A stretch of DNA of 64,000 nt from Gimesia sp. (GCF_040219335.1 NZ_JAVJSQ010000005.1:62001-126000), one strand, 5' to 3'. Positions 28,855 to 37,261 are shown, numbered from the stretch's first letter. Notes: a model not told the origin generated them from the letters alone. Numbers and translations are program-made.

Positions 28855-29221
28855 GCTGGATTCCTGTTTCAAGGGGCCTCCTGTTCGGTATCAAACTCTA
28901 TTCTACGGTAACCGTTCCCCAGATGTGTGTAAAGAATCTGTGAAGAAGATTGCATGTGCATTTAACGACCTGGGGGTTTCCCCCAGCCCAGAATGGTCAG
29001 TTTTCCGATTACCGCTGATTACAGAGTTTTGTAATGTACCCGCTACAGGATGTGTTATGCTCTGGCTCGTTTCGTCCTGGCGAGTGGGGAGAACAAGAAA
29101 AACAGTCAGCCATCGGGCCTGAACCTGACTGATTTCGCTTTTCTCTGAGAGTCTCAGGCAGGGATGTGAGTAACTAAGGAAATTCGTGCCTTTGTCACAC
29201 TCTCTTGAGAGGAAAGATATT
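28855..29221 (+). other. Intergenic/leader region upstream of the csrA unit
   Basis: About 365 bp between divergent transcription units. It contains a perfect 13-bp palindrome CTGAGA-G-TCTCAG (29145-29157), nested in a GCCTGA/TCAGGC outer pairing (29117-29122 and 29154-29159), and a CTCTC-TT-GAGAG repeat (29200-29211) that overlaps the ribosome-binding site of the next gene. AAGGA near 29176 and GAGAGGA near 29207-29213 fit the GGA core that CsrA binds. These suggest a structured 5' leader. No gene is seen. Confidence 0.5.
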
Positions 29222-29566
29222 ATGCGAACGACAGGTAGTTGGCCACAGCCGGCTGATTTGACGCAACGGTCACGCTTTCACAACAATCCGGAAATGACGG
29301 AGCGAGTCGAATACGACCTGAGCGAGATTGCCGGACTGGAGAATCAGCAGATTCAAAAGATGAGTCATCAGGAACTGGAAGGAGTTGTTAGCGCAACACG
29401 CTCGATGGTCCTGAATATACGCTGTCCCAACCGACTGTCTCATTTTGATCAGTCTACTCTTAAACGACTGGTTTATCTGGCCCGTTACTGCTGCCAGAAC
29501 CAGCGCGCCCGTACTCCATTTTCAGGGAATGAAAGCCATGCTTGTCTTAACACGCAAAAAAAATGA
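29222..29566 (+). CDS. Conserved hypothetical protein overlapping csrA
   Basis: 115 aa from ATG 29222, with GAGAGGAAAG upstream; an earlier ATG at 29186 lacks a good site. The C-terminal half (ELEGVVSATRSMVLNIRCPNRLSHFDQSTLKRLVYLARYCCQNQ) appears helical and carries a conserved-looking CP-x(14)-L-x-YLARxCC pattern that may bind metal or form disulfides. I recall no named family. The end of the gene overlaps the start of csrA by 29 bp in another frame, so the pair is probably translationally coupled. That position makes it a candidate csrA partner or regulator. Confidence 0.6.
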   Translation: MRTTGSWPQPADLTQRSRFHNNPEMTERVEYDLSEIAGLENQQIQKMSHQELEGVVSATRSMVLNIRCPNRLSHFDQSTLKRLVYLARYCCQNQRARTPFSGNESHACLNTQKK

Positions 29567-29753
29567 AGAGATTTGTATCAATGATGATATCGTGTTGACT
29601 GTGCTGCGGATTCAAGGAGGGAAAGTCAGGATCGGGATTAAATGCCCTGAGAAAATTCCAATTCGCCGCAGTGAAGTGCAGGTGGAAATGCTGGGTGAAG
29701 TTGAATGTCTGTTAGAAGAGCACCTGGTAACGGCTGAGCACCTGGTTGTCTGA
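29538..29753 (+). CDS. csrA: Carbon storage regulator CsrA
   Basis: 71 aa, matching the family from its first residue: MLVLTRKKNEEICINDDI, the VRIGIKCPEKIPIRRSEV segment with the conserved Arg of the RNA-binding edge, then a C-terminal helix that is about ten residues longer than in gammaproteobacteria. CsrA binds GGA in mRNA leaders and changes translation or stability. The ATG at 29538 has GGGA about ten bases upstream; an in-frame ATG at 29529 would add three residues. It overlaps the upstream hypothetical gene and is followed by hsp20 after 125 bp. In flagellated bacteria csrA often lies near fliW, but neither fliW nor flagellar genes are visible here. Confidence 0.95.
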   Translation: MLVLTRKKNEEICINDDIVLTVLRIQGGKVRIGIKCPEKIPIRRSEVQVEMLGEVECLLEEHLVTAEHLVV

Positions 29754-29878
29754 AGTCCGAGGTGGTTCAGTTTCAGGACAGTGTAGCTTACGCAATATTA
29801 CTGAAGATCATGATGCTGCTCGGACGAATTAGAGCCGGGCGAGATCAGTTATAAAACCTTCTCTGCAGGAGCATGAAC

Positions 29879-30370
29879 ATGGCGACTTCACCGGAATTAA
29901 AAGGGACAGCGATGCGGGCGGATCAGTCGGTTCCAGAGTTGAGCAAATTCCCGGGCAGGGCTCCTTTCGGGAACCTGAGAAGCGAGCTGGAGAATCTGCT
30001 GAAATTGATGTCCGGCGAGAGAGGAGATGCTACTGCTGGTTTTAATGCCGCCCTGGACATTTCGGAAACGGAAGATGCTGTCGAAGTTCGCATGGACGTG
30101 CCGGGTATCGAGCCTGATGAAATCGAAGTGGAAGTCGCTGGAGAGCGGTTAAGAATTACAGGCGAGCGGAAAGCGGAGAAAGAAGAAACAGGCAAGACCT
30201 GGCATCGGGTGGAACGTTCTGTCGGCAGTTTTGCACGATCGATTCAGCTACCCTGTGAAGTCGAAAGCGAGCATATAGAAGCACACTGTGATCAGGGCGT
30301 GTTAACGATCATGTTGCCTAAATCACAATTTAATAAGCCACGTAAAATTCAGGTGAAACCCAAATCCTGA
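29879..30370 (+). CDS. Hsp20/alpha-crystallin family small heat-shock protein
   Basis: About 163 aa. The alpha-crystallin domain covers residues about 55-150: DISETEDAVEVRMDVPGIEPDEIEVEVAGERLRITGERKAE (shortened here to key strands), then HRVERSVGSFARSIQLPCEVESEHIEAHCDQGVLTIMLPK, with the family GVLTI motif. It is an ATP-independent holdase that binds unfolding proteins. I prefer ATG 29879 over 29873 because AGGAG sits 8 bp upstream of the second ATG but directly abuts the first. It lies in a same-strand run csrA, hsp20, BON, suggesting a stress-response unit. No CIRCE element was seen upstream. Confidence 0.93.
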   Translation: MATSPELKGTAMRADQSVPELSKFPGRAPFGNLRSELENLLKLMSGERGDATAGFNAALDISETEDAVEVRMDVPGIEPDEIEVEVAGERLRITGERKAEKEETGKTWHRVERSVGSFARSIQLPCEVESEHIEAHCDQGVLTIMLPKSQFNKPRKIQVKPKS

Positions 30371-30422
30371 AGTGAATCCATAATACGTTCCAGGACTCAA
30401 TCGACAAACTAAGGAGGGCAGC

Positions 30423-30692
30423 GTGAAACTGCAGGGAGATATAAAATCAGAATTGTTTTCCCATTCGGATCATCAACTCGTAGCACAGGTGAAACGTGTT
30501 CTGCAGTCTTCGGGCTATGCTCCCCTGGCTAAAGTCAGGGTGTTCGCTGAGGAAGGGAAAGTCTGTCTCGAAGGAGAAGTCCCGACCTATTTCATGAAAC
30601 AACTGGCCCAGACACGTGTACTGCCAATTGAGGGCGTCAGACGACTGACGAATGAACTCAGTGTGGACCGCCAGTACCACCATTTTATCTGA
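30423..30692 (+). CDS. BON-domain protein
   Basis: 89 aa with one BON domain: VKRVLQSSGYAPLAKVRVFAEEGKVCLEGEVPTYFMKQLAQTRVLPIEGVRRLTNEL, whose GkV-LeGeV...k..A......GV...tN-l pattern is diagnostic. BON domains bind phospholipid or other surfaces and appear in osmotic-shock proteins such as OsmY. There is no signal peptide here, so it is probably cytoplasmic. The start is GTG 30423, set by a strong ribosome-binding site (AAGGAGGG). It follows hsp20 by 52 bp and may be co-transcribed. Confidence 0.88.
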   Translation: MKLQGDIKSELFSHSDHQLVAQVKRVLQSSGYAPLAKVRVFAEEGKVCLEGEVPTYFMKQLAQTRVLPIEGVRRLTNELSVDRQYHHFI

Positions 30693-30701
30693 GCAATCTC
30701 A

Positions 30702-30729
30702 GCGGAGCCTCTGCCTGCTCCGCCAGGCA
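30702..30729. terminator. Overlapping alternative stem-loops after BON gene
   Basis: GCGGAGC (30702-30708) pairs with GCTCCGC (30717-30723), while TGCCTG (30712-30717) pairs with CAGGCA (30724-30729). The two hairpins share bases and cannot form together. They lie 10-37 bp after the BON stop. No T-run follows directly, so it may be a terminator that is rho-assisted or a mRNA 3' stabiliser. Confidence 0.4.
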
Positions 30730-30833
30730 GGCATCAGTCACTTTGTAAGCTCCTGACTTCACCCGGGAGTTTGTAGCGTGACTGTTTTCATTTAATGCGA
30801 GACCACTGTCAGATCTCACTGCAGCGTCTCTGG

Positions 30834-31277
30834 TCAGAGCTGTAGAAGCTCAAAGAGGGGAGCCTGGGGCAGAGAGAGCAGAAACAGGAATCGCAGCTCT
30901 TTATCGGCCTGTTCAATTTCCAGTGAATCGTGCATGGCAGGCCCCTGTTCGACAGGTAGCAGAGCCGCTTTCCAGTCGACTTTCCCGGGTTCATAATGGA
31001 AGAGGTTTTCATATCCCAGTTCGCCGAGTCGTTGCAGAGCCTGGCTGGCGATCGGACATTCAAAGTTCATTCCATAAATGACGATGGTTTGTGATTTGTC
31101 CGGGCAAAGTGCAGATACTTCACTGTCAAAACGATGGTCGAACGGTGCATTGATGGCTCCCCTGAGGTGATAATCCCGGTAAGAATCCTGGGGTAGTACA
31201 TCCAGAAGCAGCAAGCGGGGGCAAGATGCCAATAGTTGCTGAAGATCATTTCTACCAATCGTGGTCATGGCCTGCAT
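30834..31277 (-). CDS. Rhodanese-like domain protein lacking the canonical cysteine
   Basis: 147 aa with one rhodanese fold: LLLLDVLPQDSYRDYHLRGAINAPF is the CDC25/rhodanese entry motif and the closing segment is GYENLFHYEPGKVDWKAA. The active-site loop reads IVIYGMNFECPIASQAL. The residue normally occupied by catalytic Cys is Gly69, with Cys74 five positions on. It may use Cys74, or be a non-catalytic binding domain. The protein has no signal peptide. It lies between the BON gene and the response regulator gene, on the regulator's strand. Its start is ATG 31277; ATG 31268 is an alternative. Confidence 0.82.
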   Translation of the reverse strand: MQAMTTIGRNDLQQLLASCPRLLLLDVLPQDSYRDYHLRGAINAPFDHRFDSEVSALCPDKSQTIVIYGMNFECPIASQALQRLGELGYENLFHYEPGKVDWKAALLPVEQGPAMHDSLEIEQADKELRFLFLLSLPQAPLFELLQL

Positions 31278-31545
31278 TCTTTACTCTTGAAAACTCTCTT
31301 GGCGGTTGAGCTCATGCTGAGATGGCAATGCGCTCGGACCCTTAGTTATCTTCGGACTGTGATTATTTTAATCCAGGCCCGGGCTGTCGTGCTATCAGGC
31401 AATCAGAGGGATATGTCTGGGGGGAACTTCCGACGCTGCCATCAGGAATTACCCCAGGCAGATTTCCCGAAGATCTGCAACAACAAGGGGAAGTGAAAGT
31501 AAAGACGCCTGTATCTGCAGAAAAATTCTGCCTGTCGTGGAAGAA

Positions 31546-32211
31546 CTATTTCTTTTCCAGAACCCATTGAATCGCATTGCGGATCAATTCCGTAGCATTA
31601 TCGAGATTCAGCTTGTGTTTGATATTTTCCCGATAGGTTTCGACGGTTTTGGGGCTCAGGTTCAGTTTTTCGGCGATCTGGCGTGTCGTTTCTCCCAGGC
31701 CGATCTGTTCGAACACTTCCAGTTCGCGATCTGATAGCGTTTCTATGGGAGACTCTTCGCTGTAATTCTCTGATCCGATGGAACGGCAGATCATGCGTTC
31801 CGTAATTTCGGAACTGAGAAAGACTTTTCCCGAGAGAACCCGGTGGATGGCGGTGACCAGTTGTTCGGGCGCCTGCTGCTTATTGACAAAGCCCAGGGCA
31901 CCGGCTCGGATACAGCGTTCGGCAAACAGGTTTTCGTCATGCATGGAGACGGCGAGCATTTTGATTTGCTTGAACTGAGCCTTGATGTCTTTGATGAGCT
32001 CCAGCCCGCTGCCATCTTTCAGGGAAATATCGACGATCACCAGATCGGGTGGATCATTCATAATCTGATTCAGGGCGACGGATTTACTGTCAGCCTCAGC
32101 ACAGACCTGCAGATTAACTTCACGTTCGATCAAGCGGGAGTAGCCCTCCCTGACAATCGGATGATCATCCACAATCATGATCCGGGTTTTTGACTGAGTC
32201 GTATTTTCCAT
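31546..32211 (-). CDS. LuxR/NarL-type response regulator
   Basis: 221 aa. The receiver domain starts IMIVDDHPIVREGYSRL, has the phospho-acceptor Asp in DLVIVDISLKDGSG and Lys in FVNKQQAP. The C-terminal helix-turn-helix is ETLSDRELEVFEQIGLGETTRQIAEKLNLSPKTVETYRENIKHKL, typical of the NarL/FixJ class. It would activate or repress promoters after phosphorylation. The nearest histidine kinase, of the matching HisKA_3 class, lies 2.7 kb away at 27388 on the same strand with csrA, hsp20 and BON genes on the other strand between them. It is the most likely partner, but pairing across this distance is inferred. Confidence 0.93.
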   Translation of the reverse strand: MENTTQSKTRIMIVDDHPIVREGYSRLIEREVNLQVCAEADSKSVALNQIMNDPPDLVIVDISLKDGSGLELIKDIKAQFKQIKMLAVSMHDENLFAERCIRAGALGFVNKQQAPEQLVTAIHRVLSGKVFLSSEITERMICRSIGSENYSEESPIETLSDRELEVFEQIGLGETTRQIAEKLNLSPKTVETYRENIKHKLNLDNATELIRNAIQWVLEKK

Positions 32212-32524
32212 TCAGAGGCCCCTGATTCCCAGTTGGCTGACCAGAAAACCGTCTGCGACAGGTTGTGGAACCGTTCGTTTTCAATACAGACGATCTGGTG
32301 TCAGACATAAATTATACAATCTCGAAAACTGCTTCGATAGATCATCCCTGGTTTCTATCCTGCGATTTCGTTGTCTGCTAAAATGGCTGATACTACTACT
32401 TTTTCGTACAGTCCCGTGCATCAGTCGTGAAAATATTCTGAATATAGCTTTATCGCGGCGAGAGAAGGCGAGGCATCCGATTTGAGTTTACTCAGGTTTT
32501 CAGTCCGAAGAGAAAGCAAGGCTG
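32212..32524. other. Divergent intergenic region
   Basis: About 313 bp between the response regulator start and the PLP enzyme start. It must carry both promoters. I see AT-rich stretches (for example TTCGTACAG near 32403 and AATTATACAATC near 32308) but no clear palindrome, hairpin or gene. Confidence 0.4.
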
Positions 32525-33715
32525 ATGAGTGTCTACCAGGAACTGGGAGTGGAACCGATCATCAATGCCTGTGGCAGTGTGACCCGACTGGGGGGCGCGC
32601 CAATGCCCGCAGAGGTGCTTAAGGCGTTTCACCAGGGGGCACAAGAGTGGGTGCCGTTGGAACAGCTACAGGCCGCTGCGTCTAAAAAGATTGCCGCCCA
32701 GACCGGAACCGAAGCGGGACTGGTGACCTCCGGTGCCGCGGGCGCTTTGACGCTGGGGACCGCGGCGATTCTGGCAGGGCACGATCTCAGGCGGATAGAA
32801 CAGCTGCCTCACTGTGATGAATTTCCTCATGAATTCATCATCGCACGGGAACAGCGCAGTGGCTACGATCATGCGATTCGGGCGGCAGGAGCCCGGCTGG
32901 TCGAGGTTGGTTTCAATGAGATCGTTTCGAATGCGGGAGTCCGGCGGACAGAGGCCTGGGAATATGCAGCGGCGATTACAGAGCGGACTGCGGGCATCGT
33001 CTATGTGCATGCAGCGGACTCTGCGCCGGGGTTGAGTGAAGTGGTCCAGGTGGCGCACGAACATGGATTGCCCGTAATCGTTGATGCCGCCGGGGAACTG
33101 CCGCCGCGAGAGAATCTGCGGGAGATCGCGGCGACCGGAGCCGACCTTGTCGCCTTCAGTGGGGGAAAGGCGATTCGCGGACCACAGTCCACTGGGCTAT
33201 TGTGTGGTAAACGCGACCCGATCTCTTCTGCGGCTCTACAGATGCTGGACATGGACGATCATTATGAACTCTGGTCGCCGGCGGAAGGGCTGATTGATGG
33301 CTCCCAACTGAAAGGTCTGCCACGGCATGGGATTGGCAGAGCGCTCAAGGTCTCTAAGGAAGAGATTATCGCAGTCCTGACGGCCCTCGATCTATTTGCC
33401 TCCGGGGCGTACGACGCGCAGAACCTGGAATATCGCAGCTGGTTAGAAAAAGTGGCAGAGGAAGTAGAGATAGCCGATGTTCGTGCTTCGTGTTACCTGG
33501 TGATTCCGGAAAACCCACAGCGCTGGCCGATCCTGGAAATTCAGGTGGAGGACAGTGATGCCTTTGAGGTCTGCCGCAAGTTACGCGAAGGAAAGCCGCC
33601 GATTTACGTCGGACACGCGCGTCTGCACGAAGGAATTCTGACGATCAATCCGTTGTGCCTGCAGGCTGAGCAGGTCAGCGTTCTGGCCCGGAGACTGTGC
33701 GAAGAACTGACATAA
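32525..33715 (+). CDS. SelA/DgaE-like PLP-dependent enzyme
   Basis: 396 aa of the fold-type I PLP class related to selenocysteine synthase (SelA) and D-glucosaminate-6-phosphate ammonia-lyase. The N-terminus PIINACGSVTRLGGAPMP is a SelA-superfamily hallmark. Asp187 (VIVDAAGELPP) should hold the pyridine nitrogen and Lys215 (FSGGKAIRGPQSTG) the Schiff base. The short N-terminus (no SelA N-terminal tRNA domain, and no selB or selD nearby) argues against a true SelA. A lyase acting on an amino sugar acid or amino acid is more likely. AAGG lies ahead of ATG 32525. It converges with a secreted protein gene; a functional link is not shown. Confidence 0.85.
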   Translation: MSVYQELGVEPIINACGSVTRLGGAPMPAEVLKAFHQGAQEWVPLEQLQAAASKKIAAQTGTEAGLVTSGAAGALTLGTAAILAGHDLRRIEQLPHCDEFPHEFIIAREQRSGYDHAIRAAGARLVEVGFNEIVSNAGVRRTEAWEYAAAITERTAGIVYVHAADSAPGLSEVVQVAHEHGLPVIVDAAGELPPRENLREIAATGADLVAFSGGKAIRGPQSTGLLCGKRDPISSAALQMLDMDDHYELWSPAEGLIDGSQLKGLPRHGIGRALKVSKEEIIAVLTALDLFASGAYDAQNLEYRSWLEKVAEEVEIADVRASCYLVIPENPQRWPILEIQVEDSDAFEVCRKLREGKPPIYVGHARLHEGILTINPLCLQAEQVSVLARRLCEELT

Positions 33716-33733
33716 GATGAGGGGTAAATTCAC

Positions 33734-34975
33734 TCATGTCTTCTGGTTCGCATACGGCCAGCGGACTGCTTCGTAGTCGATGGCCAGTTGCGGTGTTTCT
33801 ATGCGTTTGCCCCCTGCTGCCAGACTATGCATGACCGTGTCCAGAATCCCGGTGGTGAGCAGTGTACGCTCGACCGGGTAAGCGGGCTGGCCTGTGTGAA
33901 TCATGTGCTCAATGGCCTTCAGCAGGTAAGCGAAGTGCCCGAACGGGGGATCCAGTTCAAGCTTGATCCAGGTGGCCCGCGGCTGGTTCTCACCCTTCAA
34001 TTTGATGGCGACAGCATAGTGCCGCCCGAGTCGGTTGACCATCGCGACGGTACTTTTTAACCCATCCTGATGTTCCAGGAAGTAGAAGGCACTGTCGTCT
34101 TTGAGAATCTCCTCCCACTTGCCTTTCGCGACATTAGGAATCACGGCCAGGGCGGCTTTAAGCATTTCGCGATTCCATTTTCCTGCCTGTTCAGCTTCCC
34201 AGATCTGTTTGCCCTGTGCGGTTTCGACTGCAGTGACGCCGGTAGAGCCCTGACGATGTTCGATCAGGCACTGCTGTGCTTCCAGGGCGTGAAAGCCGTG
34301 CGCTTCGAAATTACCGCGGCCGATCGTCAGTACCGATTCGATTTCGCAATTTTCCGGGAGCGTCAGTGTAGGGTGTCGCCAGGCGACCGGCAGTGAGGAG
34401 CCTGCCATCAGGGGAAAGTCCATCCTGCGCGACGTGTCGACCATGGCTTTCGCATCCTGCCAGCGATAGCCGAGATGCTTGTCGTTGTAGACAGGGACCG
34501 ATTTACCGCACTTTTTGAACGTGGCGGTGGTTGCGTCGAAGAACTGCTTACGGGGATACATGTGCTGTTTCGTGGTGGGGGTGTAAGGGTAGTCACCATG
34601 CTCGCCAACGATTAAGACCCCCGCTACCTGTACCTGCTTTGTCCCCAGTGTGATTGCTTCCTCGATCGTGTTTGTGATGGGAAATCCATATTTCCGTGAC
34701 AGGGCGCGACTCATGTCTCGCTGGGGAACCTGATCGGTATAAAGGGCCGCCAGTTTTAGATCGGGGCCCGGACCTCCCTGTTGCTGGAATCCTTCCAGGA
34801 TTTTGCCTACCAGGACATCGGCGTGTGAGTTGGGCGTGTATTCGGTCACAATGGCTGCGACTGGCAACTGCGGGCGTGATTTCGTTTCCGCAGCGAAGGT
34901 ATTATCTGAGAGGAGCAGGGGGAGTGATGTTGCTGATGCCTGTTGCAGCCAGACACGGCGATTCATGAGAGTCAT
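33734..34975 (-). CDS. Exported conserved hypothetical protein
   Basis: 413 aa. The N-terminus MNRRVWLQQASATSLPLLLSDNTFAAE is a probable signal sequence; the RR suggests possible Tat export, though the motif is incomplete. A strong ribosome-binding site (AGGAGGT) supports ATG 34975. The mature protein begins LPVAAIVTEYTPNSHADVLVGKILEGF, like a Rossmann-type beta-alpha unit, and has GVLIVGEHGDYPY, then a C-terminal extension. Proteins of this type are widely found in planctomycetes with sugar-related gene clusters, but I know no assigned reaction. It converges with the SelA-like enzyme by 18 bp. Confidence 0.75.
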   Translation of the reverse strand: MTLMNRRVWLQQASATSLPLLLSDNTFAAETKSRPQLPVAAIVTEYTPNSHADVLVGKILEGFQQQGGPGPDLKLAALYTDQVPQRDMSRALSRKYGFPITNTIEEAITLGTKQVQVAGVLIVGEHGDYPYTPTTKQHMYPRKQFFDATTATFKKCGKSVPVYNDKHLGYRWQDAKAMVDTSRRMDFPLMAGSSLPVAWRHPTLTLPENCEIESVLTIGRGNFEAHGFHALEAQQCLIEHRQGSTGVTAVETAQGKQIWEAEQAGKWNREMLKAALAVIPNVAKGKWEEILKDDSAFYFLEHQDGLKSTVAMVNRLGRHYAVAIKLKGENQPRATWIKLELDPPFGHFAYLLKAIEHMIHTGQPAYPVERTLLTTGILDTVMHSLAAGGKRIETPQLAIDYEAVRWPYANQKT

Positions 34976-35161
34976 GGCGGACCTCCTGAAATCTGGTTTG
35001 CAGAGGGTGGATCACTCTGAGGCGGAGTGATGGGGATGGATCAAGGATGGTTTATATTAACTATGGCGGATTCACTACAGGTATGCAAGGTCAGTCGAGA
35101 AATCCAAGTGCCTTATGTTGTCGTGTCTGACGTTTCTAAAGCAACAGTGTCTGAAAACGTA

Positions 35162-35180
35162 CAGTGACTCACAGTCACTG
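35162..35180. promoter_or_regulatory. 8-3-8 perfect inverted repeat upstream of selO
   Basis: CAGTGACT-CAC-AGTCACTG lies 59 bp upstream of the selO start in the divergent selO/secreted-protein region. The 19-bp symmetry with 8-bp arms is unlikely by chance, and the position fits an operator. The cognate regulator is unknown. Confidence 0.5.
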
Positions 35181-35238
35181 GCTTCTGGAGTAATATCCCC
35201 GGGTTTTCGTTTCGTATGCGGGGTGCTAAAATAGCAGT

Positions 35239-36846
35239 ATGAACAGTCAAAAAATGATCCAGAGTCTGGAAGAGCTTGAGTTTGATAACCAGTTTACACG
35301 TGCGCTGCCCGCGGACCCTGAGTCGAAGAATTTTCGCAGGCAGGTGAGCGAGGCCTGTTATTCGCGAGTGTCTCCCACCAGCGTCCGGGAGCCGCAGCTT
35401 GTGGCTCATTCACGAGAGATGGCTGAGGTCCTGGGGCTTTCGCCAGAAGCGGTTGAGTCGCCGGAATTTGCTCAGGTCTTTGCCGGGAATAAGCTGCTGC
35501 AGGGAATGGACCCGTTTGCCATGTGTTACGGCGGACACCAGTTCGGTAACTGGGCCGGTCAGTTGGGGGATGGACGAGCGATTAATCTGGGTGAGGTGGT
35601 CAACCTGCAGGGGGAGCACTGGACGCTGCAACTGAAAGGAGCGGGCCCGACTCCCTATTCCCGCATGGCAGATGGGCTGGCGGTGCTGAGGTCATCGGTG
35701 CGCGAGTTTCTGTGCAGCGAAGCCATGCATCACCTGGGAGTGCCTACCACGCGGGCACTCAGCCTGGTACTCACCGGCGAAGAGGTACAGCGGGACATGT
35801 TTTATGACGGCAATCCCCAGATGGAGCCCGGGGCGGTGGTCTGTCGCGTCGCGCCATCCTTTCTACGGTTCGGCAATTACCAGTTATTTGCCGCACGAGG
35901 CGAAATAGAGACGCTGAAAAAACTGGTGGACTATACGATTCAAACCGATTTCCCCGGTCTCGGAGATCCGGGACGAGATACTTACCTGGCCTGGTTTGAG
36001 GAAGTCTGCCGCCGGACCGCGGATATGATCATTCACTGGATGCGCGTCGGTTTCGTACATGGCGTGATGAACACAGATAACATGTCGGTCCTGGGGTTGA
36101 CCATCGATTACGGCCCATATGGCTGGCTGGAAGACTTCGATCCAAACTGGACGCCGAATACCACCGATGCTTCAGGCCGGCGCTATCGCTTCGGTAACCA
36201 GCCGCAGATTGCACTATGGAACCTGGTGCAGTTTGCGAATGCACTCTATCCACTGATCGAAGAAGTCGAACCGCTGCAAGAGGCTTTGGATCAATATGCT
36301 GACCGCTTCCAGGCAGGTTGGCAGCAGATGATGGTTGAGAAACTCGGGCTGACTTCGTTTCAGGCCGACGATGATGTGCCGTTGATCGAATCCTTGCAGG
36401 AAGTCCTGCAACTGGTGGAAACCGACATGACGATTTTCTTCCGTAAACTGGCACTGTTGGAGACAGACGCGGATCTGGACGATGAGACGCTGCTCGCTCC
36501 ACTTCGGGATGCTTATTATGCTTCCGAAAAAGTAACCGGCGACATTCAGAAGCAAATCTGCGACTGGTTGCGGCGTTATCAAAATCGCCTGCAACAGGAT
36601 GGAACCGAATCAGCAGAACGCCGTATACGGATGAATCAGATCAATCCGAAGTATGTGTTACGGAATTACCTCGCACAGCTGGCCATCGACAAAGCCGAAG
36701 AGGGGGATTTCTCTCTGGTCAATGAATTACTGGATGTGTTGCGTCATCCATATGATGAACAGCCCGGTCGCGAACTGTTTGCGGAGAAACGACCGGAGTG
36801 GGCGCGGAATCGTCCCGGCTGTTCGATGCTGTCCTGCAGTTCCTGA
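35239..36846 (+). CDS. selO: Protein adenylyltransferase SelO (YdiU/UPF0061)
   Basis: 535 aa, close to the usual length. The pseudokinase-like core shows LQLKGAGPTPYSRMADGLAVLRSSVREFLCSEAMHHLG (split at about residues 133-170) and the DNMSVLGLTIDYGPYGW segment near 290, both strongly conserved in SelO. The C-terminus ends in CSS, where eukaryotic SelO carries selenocysteine three residues from the end and bacteria carry Cys. SelO transfers AMP from ATP to Ser/Thr/Tyr of redox-related proteins. It converges with msrB, whose stop is 4 bp beyond, and a palindrome at 35162-35180 precedes it. Both products act in oxidative-stress defence, so the pairing may be meaningful. Confidence 0.95.
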   Translation: MNSQKMIQSLEELEFDNQFTRALPADPESKNFRRQVSEACYSRVSPTSVREPQLVAHSREMAEVLGLSPEAVESPEFAQVFAGNKLLQGMDPFAMCYGGHQFGNWAGQLGDGRAINLGEVVNLQGEHWTLQLKGAGPTPYSRMADGLAVLRSSVREFLCSEAMHHLGVPTTRALSLVLTGEEVQRDMFYDGNPQMEPGAVVCRVAPSFLRFGNYQLFAARGEIETLKKLVDYTIQTDFPGLGDPGRDTYLAWFEEVCRRTADMIIHWMRVGFVHGVMNTDNMSVLGLTIDYGPYGWLEDFDPNWTPNTTDASGRRYRFGNQPQIALWNLVQFANALYPLIEEVEPLQEALDQYADRFQAGWQQMMVEKLGLTSFQADDDVPLIESLQEVLQLVETDMTIFFRKLALLETDADLDDETLLAPLRDAYYASEKVTGDIQKQICDWLRRYQNRLQQDGTESAERRIRMNQINPKYVLRNYLAQLAIDKAEEGDFSLVNELLDVLRHPYDEQPGRELFAEKRPEWARNRPGCSMLSCSS

Positions 36847-36850
36847 TCGC

Positions 36851-37261
36851 TCAGGCGTTTTCGCCTTTTACTACCGGGGGAAGTGACTCGCCCACAGGAA
36901 CGAATTTCATCGAGATGGAATTCACGCAGTGCCGGGTATTTTTGTCGGTCATTCGCTCGCCGAGGAAGACGTGTCCCAGGTGCCCCCCGCAGTTATGGCA
37001 GACGATTTCGGTACGCATGCCATCGGGGTCGGGGAAGCGATCGACGGCGTCGGGCAGTTCCTCATCGAAACTCGGCCAGCCGCAGTGGCTCTCGAATTTA
37101 TCGGCACTCTGGTAGAGTGGGGCGTTGCAGCGTCGGCAGATGAAGGTGCCTTCCGCTTTGAGATCGGTGTATTCTCCCACAAACGGACGTTCCGTCCCCT
37201 TGTGCAGAATGACGTATTCTTCTTCGGGAGTCAGTTTATTATATGCGGGTTCAGAAGACAT
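36851..37261 (-). CDS. msrB: Peptide-methionine (R)-S-oxide reductase MsrB
   Basis: 136 aa, the full single-domain length. Two zinc-binding pairs are visible as CRRC and CHNC, with SHCGWPSF and GHVFLGE between and after them. The catalytic residue is Cys in [11 protein letters not shown]; the partner resolving Cys found in many MsrB proteins should be near the N-terminal half but is not certain here. It reduces methionine-R-sulfoxide in proteins, in the cytoplasm (no signal peptide). It converges with selO with four bases between the stops. Confidence 0.95.
   Translation of the reverse strand: MSSEPAYNKLTPEEEYVILHKGTERPFVGEYTDLKAEGTFICRRCNAPLYQSADKFESHCGWPSFDEELPDAVDRFPDPDGMRTEIVCHNCGGHLGHVFLGERMTDKNTRHCVNSISMKFVPVGESLPPVVKGENA

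Noticed and set aside
31278..31545. Gap between the rhodanese and response regulator genes examined for a small RNA
   Set aside because: No terminator, strong hairpin or conserved motif could be seen.
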